Part shown: one piece after another, positions 1 to 8,838 of the stretch | Position numbering within the stretch: position 1 is the stretch's first letter | How the letters are laid out: each line of letters starts with the position of its first letter | From: Ignavibacteria bacterium | Lineage (GTDB): Bacteria > Bacteroidota > Ignavibacteria > Kapaibacteriales > UBA4661 | Assembly (NCBI GenBank): GCA_014654705.1 | Contig: JACVZY010000106.1 | Span: 83,506 to 147,505, forward strand | DNA length: 64,000 nucleotides | Direction: 5' to 3' | Position numbers and translations under genes: made by a program | The notes under the pieces: generated by a model | Database searches by the model: none | The model's input: only the letters and a program-made list of their open reading frames with translations | What the model was told of the DNA's origin: nothing

Positions 1-755
1 ATGTTCGGATTGTTGGTGTTCCATTCATTTTTGAATGCTTGCCAGTCACCGTCAAAATCTCCGGCAATCTTTGCTACAAATGGCGGTCGTGCATCATTGT
101 CAAAGAACCGAGCCAGATACTGCCCTAAGTTGCTGTCCAGCGACAACTGGTCTTTCAGTGCTTGAATGATGCCGCGTCCATAGACTTGATACTCGTCGGC
201 ATCGGAAGCGTAGAGGTCGCGCAAGTGAATCATTTCGTTTGCCGGAACAAGAATGCTTTCGCCCGGGTTTTGCACCTCGTATCCCGCAACCAGACTTGTA
301 GAATCCAGAATAATCTTTACACGGGAAGGGCGCAACACCCACATACTTGTCGGCTTTCCGGCAACAATAGGTGTGTGAATGAACGCATTTCCATTGATGT
401 CCAGCCAGTATGCCGTCAACTTGCGTATCTGTGAGCGCGTGTAGTACGCATTTGGCTTCCAAAGCAAGCGTACAAGCCAGTGGTCAAGCGGTACTTCCTT
501 CTTATCGCTTTGCGTCCGCTCACTGTACACCTTCTCCCACGACGACGAAATAGATTGCGCCCGGCGCTGCAAACAAGCATAGGTGATGCCGATAGCAGCT
601 TGTTCCTGCACAGAACGCTTCACGCCGCTTGCCCGCATGGAACGCGCCATCAGCCCTAAAATCTCCATGATGTTTGCATACGACGGCTTGGAAGCAGCTT
701 GCGAGGCTGCTTTTTGCTGTCCGAAGGGGAGATATGAGCGAAAGCGTTCTAACAT
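1..755 (-). CDS. Phage portal protein, C-terminus beyond window edge
   Basis: Reading leftwards from the ATG at 753-755 gives an open frame of 251 codons with no stop before the window ends. It begins MLERFRSYLPFG and later contains LWKPNAYYTRSQIRKLTAYW, GNAFIHTP, WVLRPSRVKI and GESILVPANEMIHLRDLYA, typical of HK97/SPP1-like portal proteins, which form the dodecameric vertex ring through which DNA enters the capsid. Its start overlaps the terminase stop as TAATG, suggesting termination-reinitiation. Directly following the terminase is the usual place for a portal gene. The C-terminal part is missing only because the window stops. Confidence 0.85.
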   Translation of the reverse strand, partial: MLERFRSYLPFGQQKAASQAASKPSYANIMEILGLMARSMRASGVKRSVQEQAAIGITYACLQRRAQSISSSWEKVYSERTQSDKKEVPLDHWLVRLLWKPNAYYTRSQIRKLTAYWLDINGNAFIHTPIVAGKPTSMWVLRPSRVKIILDSTSLVAGYEVQNPGESILVPANEMIHLRDLYASDADEYQVYGRGIIQALKDQLSLDSNLGQYLARFFDNDARPPFVAKIAGDFDGDWQAFKNEWNTNNPN

Positions 756-2146
756 TACGAGTATATTCCAGGTCGTTTAATTCGTTGAAAGCCGTTTGCC
801 GACGCATCTACTTGGTCATCTTCTATGTCGCCAACACCAGTAAAATCGTTGATTTCGTCTAAATATGCCGACAGCCACGGGGCTTCATTGGGCAGCAAAA
901 CCCGTCCGGCGTTCCATGCTTCAGCAAATGGCATTGCGCGGACGTACTTGTCTGCTGAGGGCTGTAAACGCTTGATACGAATTTTCCGCTCTTCAAGCAT
1001 ATCGCAAACAGCTTTCTGCGGACCATTCGCCTCCAAATGTATTCTAACCGGGTATCGCGCTTGGATGCGCTTGAGGCGCTCCGTTGTTGCGGTAATGTCC
1101 GATTGCCAGCGCTCGACATGAACCACGTAGTACATATCGCCATCCACCGCATACACAACAACCGAACTCCAATGGGCGCGAGTGGATTCTGTATATGCCA
1201 AATCGCCACCAACGCTGTACGATACTTTTTCCGGCAATTTTTCATAGAACGTCGCATCACCAAATACCTTCGCTTGACGCGGACGGGGCAGCCCTTGGTA
1301 GAGCGAAGCAAACGTGTAGGGCTTCTTTGCTCTGATTTGCTCCAAATACTCACGACTGTATCGCTCCGGCAGCAATGCCTCGCCTTCCATCCGTCCAAGC
1401 GGGTCAGGGGAATGATTCACACCACTAGCGTCTTTGCAGTCTGCAAGCGCTGGGAGACGGATAAACTCAAATTCAGGTCGCTCTTTCATTATCCGTCCAG
1501 CGAGGTCATCCTCGTGCCAGCGTGTGAGAACGACTATTGCGCTGGCATTCGGGGCGTACCGCGTCTCGAAAACGTCCTCAAACCAGCCCCATTGCTTATC
1601 TCGTTTCTGGCGAGATTCAGCATCTTCGCGGTTTTTAGTTGGGTCGTCAATGATACCAACATCCAAACCTTGCCCGGTGAGTGGTCCGCCAATACCTGTT
1701 GCCAAAATTCCACCGCCTTCGCTGACGCGCCATTCCGAGAGATTGTGCATTTGCTTGTCGGGCTTTAATCCTGCTTGTAGGCTGTATCGCTGCGCTTTGA
1801 GTGCTTTCGAGTGCGCTTGCTTGATGGCGTAGCTGACATAACCTACTGTACGATGCGGCTGCTGCCTGAGAATCCAAGCGATTGCGTGAAGGACAGTTTC
1901 GGTTTTGAAGTGTCTTGGTGGTACTTCAATTACCAGCTTCACACTTTCCGTCAAAACCCGCTCCAATGCTTGCACAATCGGCGCAAGGTGAAGCGGGGAT
2001 TGCCATGCCGGAGAGATGTATGGAATGAAGTCCATAAGCCCGACAAGCGTTATCCAATCCGGCGCTTGCTGCTCTTCACGAATGCGCTGCCTGCGGCGTA
2101 GTTCCAATTCAGCAGCAGCGCGAATGTCAATGGTTGCTTGTTTCAT
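755..2146 (-). CDS. terL: Terminase large subunit
   Basis: 463 aa DNA-packaging motor that pumps phage DNA into the prohead and cuts it. The ATPase domain has a Walker A-like loop VPPRHFKT at about residues 75-82, Walker B VGIIDDP near 163-169, and a coupling segment LTRWHEDDLAGR near 208-219. The C-terminal RNase H-like nuclease starts with GGDLAYT (Asp near 315), with an acidic EDDQVDA stretch near the end. Size and order are normal for the family. Its ATG overlaps the stop of the upstream gene as ATGA, so the terminase genes are translationally coupled. Confidence 0.95.
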   Translation of the reverse strand: MKQATIDIRAAAELELRRRQRIREEQQAPDWITLVGLMDFIPYISPAWQSPLHLAPIVQALERVLTESVKLVIEVPPRHFKTETVLHAIAWILRQQPHRTVGYVSYAIKQAHSKALKAQRYSLQAGLKPDKQMHNLSEWRVSEGGGILATGIGGPLTGQGLDVGIIDDPTKNREDAESRQKRDKQWGWFEDVFETRYAPNASAIVVLTRWHEDDLAGRIMKERPEFEFIRLPALADCKDASGVNHSPDPLGRMEGEALLPERYSREYLEQIRAKKPYTFASLYQGLPRPRQAKVFGDATFYEKLPEKVSYSVGGDLAYTESTRAHWSSVVVYAVDGDMYYVVHVERWQSDITATTERLKRIQARYPVRIHLEANGPQKAVCDMLEERKIRIKRLQPSADKYVRAMPFAEAWNAGRVLLPNEAPWLSAYLDEINDFTGVGDIEDDQVDASANGFQRIKRPGIYS

Positions 2147-2760
2147 TTGCCTTTTACCAGTGCTTCAAGTTCCGCATCAGTTTTGCTCTTGAGGTCTATA
2201 TCAGGAGTATTTCCAAAGAACTGGGGCAGGAGCGATTGCAAGCTAAACCGTACAATTCCTTCGGAAGCAAACACGCTTTGCTGCTCAGTAATCATCTCAA
2301 TGAGCGATTGTTTGCCGTCTTTATCAACCTTATACTTCTTGCGAACCTTCTCCAACGATGGTTTTTCCAACATTTTGAGAGCAGCTTCCAAAGCAGCTTT
2401 GGCTATCTTGCCAACGATTTCGACTTGAGCCTCTTTCTGTGCTTCCAGTTTCGCGGTGTCAAGTTCATGCTGGACAAATGCGTCGTACTCGTTTGCTCGT
2501 CTTGCCCAATCATTGTCTTTTACCCATCCGCGAAACGTGCCGTTTGCTCGTTTCTTCTTTTGCGCTTTTTGGTCTTTTTTTGCGCTCTTTTGTGCCTTTT
2601 TTGTGCTCTTTTGTGCCTTTTTCTTTTCGTCGTACACCTCAAAAGCCGCATCTACACTGCGATTCGTGCCTAAGTCCCGATACGCTAAAAATGCGCCATA
2701 TTGATTGTCAGTTTCCCACGTTTGACGCTCCCAGATATGTCCGATGTACTCACTCGGCAC
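2143..2760 (-). CDS. Probable terminase small subunit
   Basis: 205 aa, placed immediately before terL with an ATGA overlap, the position of the DNA-recognition subunit of terminase. An N-terminal region with conserved aromatic residues (WERQTWETDNQYGAF, AFLAYRDLG) is followed by an unusual lysine/alanine/glutamine-rich stretch at about residues 46-70 (repeated KKAQKS/KKDQKAQ), then FRGWVKDNDWARRANEYDAF and a helical C-terminal region. The pattern resembles small terminase-like proteins of Bacteroidota phages. The start is GTG at 2760, overlapping the methyltransferase stop by 11 bases. The call rests on position plus general features. Confidence 0.65.
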   Translation of the reverse strand: MPSEYIGHIWERQTWETDNQYGAFLAYRDLGTNRSVDAAFEVYDEKKKAQKSTKKAQKSAKKDQKAQKKKRANGTFRGWVKDNDWARRANEYDAFVQHELDTAKLEAQKEAQVEIVGKIAKAALEAALKMLEKPSLEKVRKKYKVDKDGKQSLIEMITEQQSVFASEGIVRFSLQSLLPQFFGNTPDIDLKSKTDAELEALVKGK

Positions 2761-4081
2761 ATTGGAACTCCTCTGGGTTGATTATTTCGCCATTGCGCTT
2801 CAGAACAAGCGGGATAGCTGCCGTTTCACAATAAGAAATCATTCTGCGCACAACAGCATCGCAGAAAAGCGTTTCCTGCTCTATCGTGTAGCAATACCGA
2901 GCGTTTTGCACCGAGGCTAACAGCGTCGAGCCGCTTCCAGCGAAGAGGTCAAGGATAAGGTCGCCTGCTTCGGAGCTATTGAGCAGCGCCCTTTGCACCA
3001 AGACTACGGGCTTTTGCGTCGGGTGAATGTACGTGCTGTTATGTTCCGTCGAGATTTCCCAAACGTTGGTTTCGTTCTTGGGACCAAACCAGCGTTTTGA
3101 AACGGTCGGCATACCTTTCCCGCCCACAATGCACGGCTCGTACTGACGGTGATAGTGCGCCCACGACATCGTAAACGTCTGTTTTACCCACACGAGCGGT
3201 ATAGAATCAAATGACACGCCGTTTGCGCGGAACGCTTCTGTCAAGGTCACATAGTATTTGGCTGCGTACCAGACGTAGTAGTGCGCATCAGTAATCAGGC
3301 TGTCTTTCGCATTTCGCAGCACCGCATTCAAGAATTGAGCGTAGTCGTCATCGGACATTTCATCTTTCCATGCAGTGCAATACACCTCGCTCCAGTCTTT
3401 GCCCGCTTTCTCAGAGCCGCCGCGACCTTCGTTGTTGAATTCGGTGTAAGCGATGTTGTACGGTGGGTCAGTAAAGAGCATGGCTGCTTTCTTGCCCTGC
3501 ATGAGCAGCGCTACGTCTCCACCATTCGTGGAATCACCGCACATAAGGCGGCTTGTCATACCATTGAGCGTAAACTCGTACACATCACCCGTTTTGGTGA
3601 TTGCCACGCTTTTTAGCTCCGGCACGGGCGTTTCGACAGGTTCTTGTGCAGCTTCGTCAGTTGCCATCAGCGCCGTCAGTTCATCGCTAGAGAAAAATTG
3701 CTCCATACTCACGCCTTCGGCTTCGAGAGCCTGCAATACTACAGGGTCGAGGTCAATACTCACCTGTGCGATGCGGTTATCAGCAAGAGCAAGTTCTTTC
3801 GCTTTGCGGTCGGTGGTAATGTCCAAATCGGTACGCATCACCGCGACAAGCTCATTGCCCGTCGTTTTCACGACGCGGACGTTAGAAATACCACATTCCG
3901 CAGCATATTCCGCAGTGAGGTTTCCGGCGATGATAACACCGTTTTTGTCCAAAACGATTGACCTGCCAGCACCGTACTCACGCAACGAATTTGCCAGCAT
4001 TGAGCGTCCGCGCTCAGTGTGGCGATTGGCGTTTTGTTCGTGCTGCTTCAGGTCGGCGATATTGAGCGTGTCTTTAGCCAT
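2750..4081 (-). CDS. ParB-like domain fused to a DNA methyltransferase
   Basis: 443 aa. Residues 1-110 are a ParB/sulfiredoxin-like domain (QNANRHTERG, NGVIIAGNLTAEYA, ADNRIAQ). Residues about 160-420 form an amino-methyltransferase with catalytic DPPY at 205-208, HPTQKP at 353-358 and the SAM-binding FAGSGST at 380-386, so the DPPY precedes the SAM motif (beta-class order, N6-adenine or N4-cytosine). Such fusions are common beside phage terminases and probably modify phage DNA to avoid restriction or mark it for packaging. The adenine/cytosine choice and site cannot be read. It overlaps both neighbours (8 and 11 bases) in the packaging operon. Confidence 0.9.
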   Translation of the reverse strand: MAKDTLNIADLKQHEQNANRHTERGRSMLANSLREYGAGRSIVLDKNGVIIAGNLTAEYAAECGISNVRVVKTTGNELVAVMRTDLDITTDRKAKELALADNRIAQVSIDLDPVVLQALEAEGVSMEQFFSSDELTALMATDEAAQEPVETPVPELKSVAITKTGDVYEFTLNGMTSRLMCGDSTNGGDVALLMQGKKAAMLFTDPPYNIAYTEFNNEGRGGSEKAGKDWSEVYCTAWKDEMSDDDYAQFLNAVLRNAKDSLITDAHYYVWYAAKYYVTLTEAFRANGVSFDSIPLVWVKQTFTMSWAHYHRQYEPCIVGGKGMPTVSKRWFGPKNETNVWEISTEHNSTYIHPTQKPVVLVQRALLNSSEAGDLILDLFAGSGSTLLASVQNARYCYTIEQETLFCDAVVRRMISYCETAAIPLVLKRNGEIINPEEFQCAE

Positions 4082-4475
4082 TGGTTTCTACTGTTTCTGT
4101 TTTCGTATCAGTTGTTGCGGATGCAGGAACGGTTCCAACTTCCTCGCCACGGTACGGTGCAGGAACGGTTCCAACTTCCTCGCCACGATAGACTGCATCT
4201 GCAATCTGAAGCGGGAATCTTTCAAAGACGTTTTTCACCATCTCTTTCGCAATATCTTCCTCCAAGTCATTGCATTTCACAACAGCAAGGGCAATGTCTT
4301 TATCCTTCGCAGCATCACGGAAAGCGATTTGCAACGACTTGGATTTGACTTTTTTCGTCTTGGGAGTACCATCCGCCTTGTACAGCGGTTTGCCGTCGTC
4401 GTCTAATACTGGCTCGTCGCTGTCTTGCGTGAAGAGTGCGGTAACGGAGAATTCGAGATTTTCGAGGAATTTCAT
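4074..4475 (-). CDS. Phage protein of unknown function with an internal peptide duplication
   Basis: 133 aa, not recognised. It starts MKFLENLEFSV, contains a hydrophilic region DEPVLDDDGKPLYKADGTPK, and ends with two tandem copies of a 12-residue unit built on YRGEEVGTVPA before a Thr/Glu-rich tail. It sits between the tail fibre and the methyltransferase, overlapping the latter by 8 bases, so it is expressed with the packaging genes. A small accessory or scaffold-like role would be pure guesswork. Confidence 0.6.
   Translation of the reverse strand: MKFLENLEFSVTALFTQDSDEPVLDDDGKPLYKADGTPKTKKVKSKSLQIAFRDAAKDKDIALAVVKCNDLEEDIAKEMVKNVFERFPLQIADAVYRGEEVGTVPAPYRGEEVGTVPASATTDTKTETVETNG
4123..4194. 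repeat. Two tandem copies of a 36-bp unit inside the 4074-4475 gene
   Basis: The segments starting at 4123 and 4159 are nearly identical and 36 bp apart, encoding two consecutive 12-residue YRGEEVGTVPA units in frame. The near identity at DNA level points to a recent slip-strand or recombination duplication. Confidence 0.85.
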
Positions 4476-4487
4476 GGTTGTAAAATG

Positions 4488-7400
4488 TTAAGTCGCTAAA
4501 CTGTAATTGATTAAAAGTGTCCTTATTGCGTTCACGAGAGCTTGTGTACTTGCTGGGTCGGTGGCAGCGCCGGGCAGACTTTGCTTGAATTGCGCCGCAC
4601 CACCAAAAAACGAAATCTTTGAGTTCATATCGCCCAATACAAATGCTCTTGTTTCACTTAACAACGACAGGTCATAAGCAGCGCCAAGCTGTGGAAACAA
4701 AAACACTCGGTTGCCGCGTATCTGAATTTCCGGCGCATCAAATCCAAGTGTGTTGCTCGTGGTTAATCCCACTTCAGCCCACAGCGGAGTTCCGATGCCT
4801 AGTGTTCTCCCGATTTGCGGAAGGACTCTGAGACTTGTGTTGTTCACATCTACCGTTGTTCCGATGGAGAGCGTATTTGTTGGTTCCCATGCCGTACCGT
4901 TATGCCGCAGCGTGTTATTCAGTGTTCCAGGTGGCAAACCCATATTCGGTACATCCACACGGAATTGACCGCTTCCAACATTTACAACTGTCGTATTCGT
5001 GCCATTTATCAGCGTGATTGCGCCTGTGGTGCTGTTGAACGAGGTAACACCTACTGCAATGCTCGGCGTTGTCCATTGCCCAAGTCCGTTAAGGTACTGA
5101 GTAGAAACACCGCTCAGAACTGGCATTGCACCTGCATTTGCCAGTGAAGCCAGTGCCAGCGAAACGGTATTGCTTGTTACACTTAGTCCATTGCCGGAGA
5201 AACCCGCCAGTGAAGCGCTTCCTGCCGTTGCATCAACCCGGAAGGTGCCACCGCCGAGGTTCGTAATTGTCGTGTTCGTGCCGTTTACGAGATTGATTGC
5301 GCCTACTGTGCTGTTGAACGAGGTAACACCACCGCCACCCATTCCGCCCGGTATGTTAATCTCGTAGCCGATACCCGGTACAACGCTGACACCTGCTCCC
5401 GTGAAATTGAGAATAGATGCCTGACCAATAACAGCACCGTCCTTGCGAACCTCTATGGTCGTTCCGCCACTACCACCCAAACTAGACAGGTCAAAGTTCG
5501 CAACACTGGCACTCAGCAAAATGCCACCCTGATAGACAGGAACAGGCAAGCTCAAGGTCTTGGTTGTCGAATTCCATCCACTATTGAGCGTCGTCGAAAG
5601 ACCAATCGGCGTGATGACGACGCTTCCCGTCGTTGGCGTTACCGACAGCACAGCGCCGTTGCCTGTTGATACACTATTGACAGCGCCTCCACCGCTCGGA
5701 ATGAAGCCCCAGAAGCCGTCACCACGCAGGAACGTTGCTGAATTGCCAGAGAACGCGGGCATTGCGCCTGCGCTGCTGGTCGTAGCAAGAGCGAGGGAAA
5801 CAGTCGTCGGCGTAACCGTCAGCCCGTTTCCACTTGTGCCAGTAAGACTGCCACCACCACCGCTTGTTGCAGAAATCGTGATAGCTGTCGCACCCGCGCC
5901 AAGACTGGTTTGGGAAATGGTCACGTTGCTTCCGGCAACAAAGCGAAGAATGCCGTTATCCGTGATAAAATCTTGTGAAAGAACATTGCCGAAAGGCGCG
6001 TCAGCAACTTGCGTTCTCCATTGCGTGAAGCTGCTTGCGCTTGGCGCTGCCCACTGTCCGTCTGCGCGAAGAAACTGTGAAGTGTTAAACGTCAGTCCCG
6101 GCATTGCGCCCGGTGCTCCAAACGCAGCGAGAGCGAGAGAAACGCTATTGCTCGTTACTGTCAGTCCGTTTCCTGACGTTCCTGCCAAGCCGCCTCCGAA
6201 TGCGGGCAGCGTCAGCGCTACCAAACTGAGCGAAACGTGTCCTTGCGCATCACGGCTTGCTGCCAGCGTGTTCAGCGTAGAACCAACGATGCTGGGCGTA
6301 AAACTTTGTGTTGAAAATGTCGGATGCGTGTACGTTGGCGCTGTGAGCGAGAAGGTATCGCCGGAAATTGTTCCAGTGATGTTCCCACCCGACGAAGTGA
6401 ATGCAATTTCTTCCCAATTCCCGCCGTTTGCCGTTGCCTTTAGCCAGCGTCGTTCCGATAGTGGCGTTTGGGAATTTGTGCCGGAAACGCGAAGCCGAGC
6501 AATCGAAAAGCTGGCAGGTGGCGTTGTGGAATACGTCGCCGTAATTTCTCCGTACACCAGCGAAAAACCGTTGCTTACCCCGGTGTAGCGTATGTAACTG
6601 TATGCTGTTCCGCTTACGATTGGGAATGTTTTGATTTCATTCTGCGCCCATGTCAGTCCCGAAGCGGTTGCCAGCGTTGTCCACGAAGTGCCATTGTTTG
6701 AACCTTCAATAGTGAGGCTTGCTGGCGAGTGTTGAACGGGAACGCTTGGAAATTGCATTGCCACCGACTGAAATACTCGTGCTGTGGGGTATTGCAATTG
6801 CACCCAACCAGCGTTTGCGTTATTGAGCCACCAGTTACCGCCATTAAGTTGCCCGTTGAATGCCAGATATGCCGAGCCGTTGTCGGAGGCTGTTGCAATG
6901 TACGTTTGTCCCGAAATGACCGTCGTGTTGGCATTCATCACAGCGCCCGCTCGAGGGAAATTCTCTGATGGTCCCGTGCCACCTGTGGTGTAGGTGTCGC
7001 TGACGTTTAGGCGGTAATCGGTGTAAAACGCTGCGTTCACAAATGGGAACGTGCGGTTTTCGCCGCTCGACCATGCCGGAGCGTTGGCAATCGTGCTGAG
7101 TGTTTGCCACAACGCACCATCAAATGCTTGGAACTGCCACGACTTTGGCGCGTTTTGCCAGTTACTGAGGTCATTCGGAACAGCAATTTCGTACTGGTCA
7201 ATCGCCACCGCATTGGAAAACGTGAGTTGTATTCCGCCCGTTGTGCCATTGAACATAGCACTCTCGGCACTGGTCAAACCAAGCGTCAGCGCCTTGTGCG
7301 CTGGTTGCAATTCCGAGCCAAGCGGGGTAACGGTGTAGGTGTCTTGTCCGAATGTTCCCGTGTAAGCAGTCATTTCCCGACCTGTGCGAGGGAAGGGGAT

Positions 7401-7631
7401 TGTTTGGTTTTGAAAGAACGCTTGTGTGGGCAGTTTTCTAAGTAGTCCGTTTTGCGTAGTGTCTGCCAGATTCAATGTACCGCCACCTGTCACTTGCCCA
7501 ACAATCCATTTTGTACCGTCTGATACAATCGTGGAGCCGACAGGGATATTCCCAGCATGGGAAATGCCGGAGAGAGCGATTTCCTCAAGGATGTGTCGCC
7601 CATCGTCGGTAATTTGGATTGGCAGTGTCAT
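4488..7631 (-). CDS. Long modular phage tail fibre / receptor-binding protein
   Basis: 1047 aa. The N-terminus (LPIQITDDGRHILEEIALSG) is followed by two discoidin-like beta-sandwich segments (about residues 95-370) with IEGSNNGTSWTTLATASG. A long array follows: three copies of a GxSGNGLTVT-SLALA-GAMP-FLRGDGxW unit and two copies of SFNSTxGAIxLxNGTNTT. The C-terminal stretch (SLSIGTTVDVNNTSLRVLPQIGRTLGIGTP onward) resembles fibre tip modules. Glycine/threonine/serine-rich repeats of this kind form trimeric beta-rich fibres. Host-receptor binding is inferred. Repeats make this gene a likely target of recombination and phase changes. Confidence 0.8.
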   Translation of the reverse strand: MTLPIQITDDGRHILEEIALSGISHAGNIPVGSTIVSDGTKWIVGQVTGGGTLNLADTTQNGLLRKLPTQAFFQNQTIPFPRTGREMTAYTGTFGQDTYTVTPLGSELQPAHKALTLGLTSAESAMFNGTTGGIQLTFSNAVAIDQYEIAVPNDLSNWQNAPKSWQFQAFDGALWQTLSTIANAPAWSSGENRTFPFVNAAFYTDYRLNVSDTYTTGGTGPSENFPRAGAVMNANTTVISGQTYIATASDNGSAYLAFNGQLNGGNWWLNNANAGWVQLQYPTARVFQSVAMQFPSVPVQHSPASLTIEGSNNGTSWTTLATASGLTWAQNEIKTFPIVSGTAYSYIRYTGVSNGFSLVYGEITATYSTTPPASFSIARLRVSGTNSQTPLSERRWLKATANGGNWEEIAFTSSGGNITGTISGDTFSLTAPTYTHPTFSTQSFTPSIVGSTLNTLAASRDAQGHVSLSLVALTLPAFGGGLAGTSGNGLTVTSNSVSLALAAFGAPGAMPGLTFNTSQFLRADGQWAAPSASSFTQWRTQVADAPFGNVLSQDFITDNGILRFVAGSNVTISQTSLGAGATAITISATSGGGGSLTGTSGNGLTVTPTTVSLALATTSSAGAMPAFSGNSATFLRGDGFWGFIPSGGGAVNSVSTGNGAVLSVTPTTGSVVITPIGLSTTLNSGWNSTTKTLSLPVPVYQGGILLSASVANFDLSSLGGSGGTTIEVRKDGAVIGQASILNFTGAGVSVVPGIGYEINIPGGMGGGGVTSFNSTVGAINLVNGTNTTITNLGGGTFRVDATAGSASLAGFSGNGLSVTSNTVSLALASLANAGAMPVLSGVSTQYLNGLGQWTTPSIAVGVTSFNSTTGAITLINGTNTTVVNVGSGQFRVDVPNMGLPPGTLNNTLRHNGTAWEPTNTLSIGTTVDVNNTSLRVLPQIGRTLGIGTPLWAEVGLTTSNTLGFDAPEIQIRGNRVFLFPQLGAAYDLSLLSETRAFVLGDMNSKISFFGGAAQFKQSLPGAATDPASTQALVNAIRTLLINYSLAT

Positions 7632-7934
7632 TTACGCCTGTAAAATGATTGCCTTTGCAGCCCCATTTGGCGTTGCGCCACGTGCTAGACCTTTGATTGC
7701 AAGCTCACCACGTTCAGTCAAGACCGCAATCGTACAATTCGGCAGAGTGCAATATTTTTGCAACGTGTTCAAATTGAGATAAACGTCTTCATCAATGGCA
7801 GGCAATACAATTCTTCCTTCTGTGACCTTGGGTACACCGCACCACATTTCTTTTCCGGCTACATCCAATGCAATCAGTGTGAAATCGCCGCAGCCATGTG
7901 CTTCGGCAAAATCTGTAATCTCATTGAGTGTCAT
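7632..7934 (-). CDS. Small phage protein of unknown function
   Basis: 100 aa, not recognised. Starts MTLNEITDFAEAHGCGDF and ends GATPNGAAKAIILQA. Its start overlaps the upstream stop by ATGA, and its stop directly precedes the tail-fibre start, so it is an integral member of the lysis/fibre operon. Predicted soluble; it could be a fibre chaperone or accessory, but nothing in the sequence shows that. Confidence 0.65.
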   Translation of the reverse strand: MTLNEITDFAEAHGCGDFTLIALDVAGKEMWCGVPKVTEGRIVLPAIDEDVYLNLNTLQKYCTLPNCTIAVLTERGELAIKGLARGATPNGAAKAIILQA

Positions 7935-8146
7935 AACTTGATATTCAAATTGAGTTTTAGTTCATCGTCGAGATTTGTTTCGAGATTTACTGTGTCTGCG
8001 ACCTTTACAACAGTTGCCAGAATGCCGCGAAAAGGTACTTTCTCTTCGGGTACTGCTGTTGCCAGCGGGTTTATCTCCGGCGCTTTGCATGGTGCTTCGC
8101 AGCCGCGAAAGCAGACGCACTTGTCTATGGGGCAGAATACGTTCAT
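7931..8146 (-). CDS. Small cysteine-rich phage protein
   Basis: 71 aa from the ATG at 8146, chosen because it gives ATGA overlaps with both the upstream (8143) and downstream (7934) genes; a longer frame exists upstream but lies inside the membrane-protein gene. The N-terminus MNVFCPIDKCVCFRGCEAPCKAPEI has five cysteines in 20 residues, suggesting metal binding or disulphides. The C-terminus is polar. Function unknown. Confidence 0.6.
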   Translation of the reverse strand: MNVFCPIDKCVCFRGCEAPCKAPEINPLATAVPEEKVPFRGILATVVKVADTVNLETNLDDELKLNLNIKL

Positions 8147-8838
8147 ACCACCACAACAGAAACGACTACGATAATGAGAATCACAGCCGCAGGCATTGCA
8201 CCTGTACGCCGTGCGATTTCTTGTAGGTCGGGTTGGTCTTTCAGGAGCAGTGCCACAAATTGCTGCAAACCGAATTGGAGCGTTGTCAATACAAGTGGAT
8301 TCGCGCCAAGCCCAAGTAACCCTGCAACAGGAGTCAGGAAAAGCGACAAGACCGTCAACGCTGCTCCGGCAATCCACTGCGGAGAGATTTTCTTATCGGC
8401 GAGATTGAACAGAAAAATGTACGACACGCCAAAGAGTGTGTCGGAAAGTCCTACCGGCAGCGACAAACCAATTTTAGCCGCGACCTGCGCAAGGACAAAT
8501 ACTAAACCTGCAATCGTTGTTCGCAAGTTGGTTTTGATGAAGTTCCAGACCATAATGATAAGAGCCTCCACGCCCTGTTGTTGAATAATTTCGAGAATGT
8601 TTTTTCGTTCTGTGATTTTACCAGCCTCCACGAGGAGTGCGATTTCCTCAGCGCTGTATTTGCCTTGTTCGTACAAGCGCTGGTATGCGTTCAATTCCGC
8701 CTCCGCCAAGCGCTCATGGTACAGTTTGACTGCGCTCACGACTGACTGAGGGAGAACGGCGCGTTTCGGTGTCATGTCCGGCGCTGGTGGCTTCGGACTG
8801 ATGAGCGAGACGTTTTCTATGCGAGGAGTTTCGTTCAT
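8143..8838 (-). CDS. Multi-pass membrane protein, holin-like candidate
   Basis: 231 aa. A soluble N-terminal helical region (residues 1-90, with YQRLYEQGKYSAEEIALLVEAG) precedes about four to five hydrophobic segments, ending in a strikingly hydrophobic tail (AAVILIIVVVSVVVV). It directly follows the amidase with an ATGA overlap, the classic place for a holin that lets endolysin reach the peptidoglycan. The call as holin is from context; the length is larger than most holins. Confidence 0.55.
   Translation of the reverse strand: MNETPRIENVSLISPKPPAPDMTPKRAVLPQSVVSAVKLYHERLAEAELNAYQRLYEQGKYSAEEIALLVEAGKITERKNILEIIQQQGVEALIIMVWNFIKTNLRTTIAGLVFVLAQVAAKIGLSLPVGLSDTLFGVSYIFLFNLADKKISPQWIAGAALTVLSLFLTPVAGLLGLGANPLVLTTLQFGLQQFVALLLKDQPDLQEIARRTGAMPAAVILIIVVVSVVVV

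Noticed and set aside
520..807. Minus-strand open frame of 95 aa over the start of the window's left gene
   Set aside because: It overlaps the portal reading frame throughout, and its composition (many Cys/His/Arg without pattern) is that of an out-of-frame read. The portal frame gives recognisable sequence.
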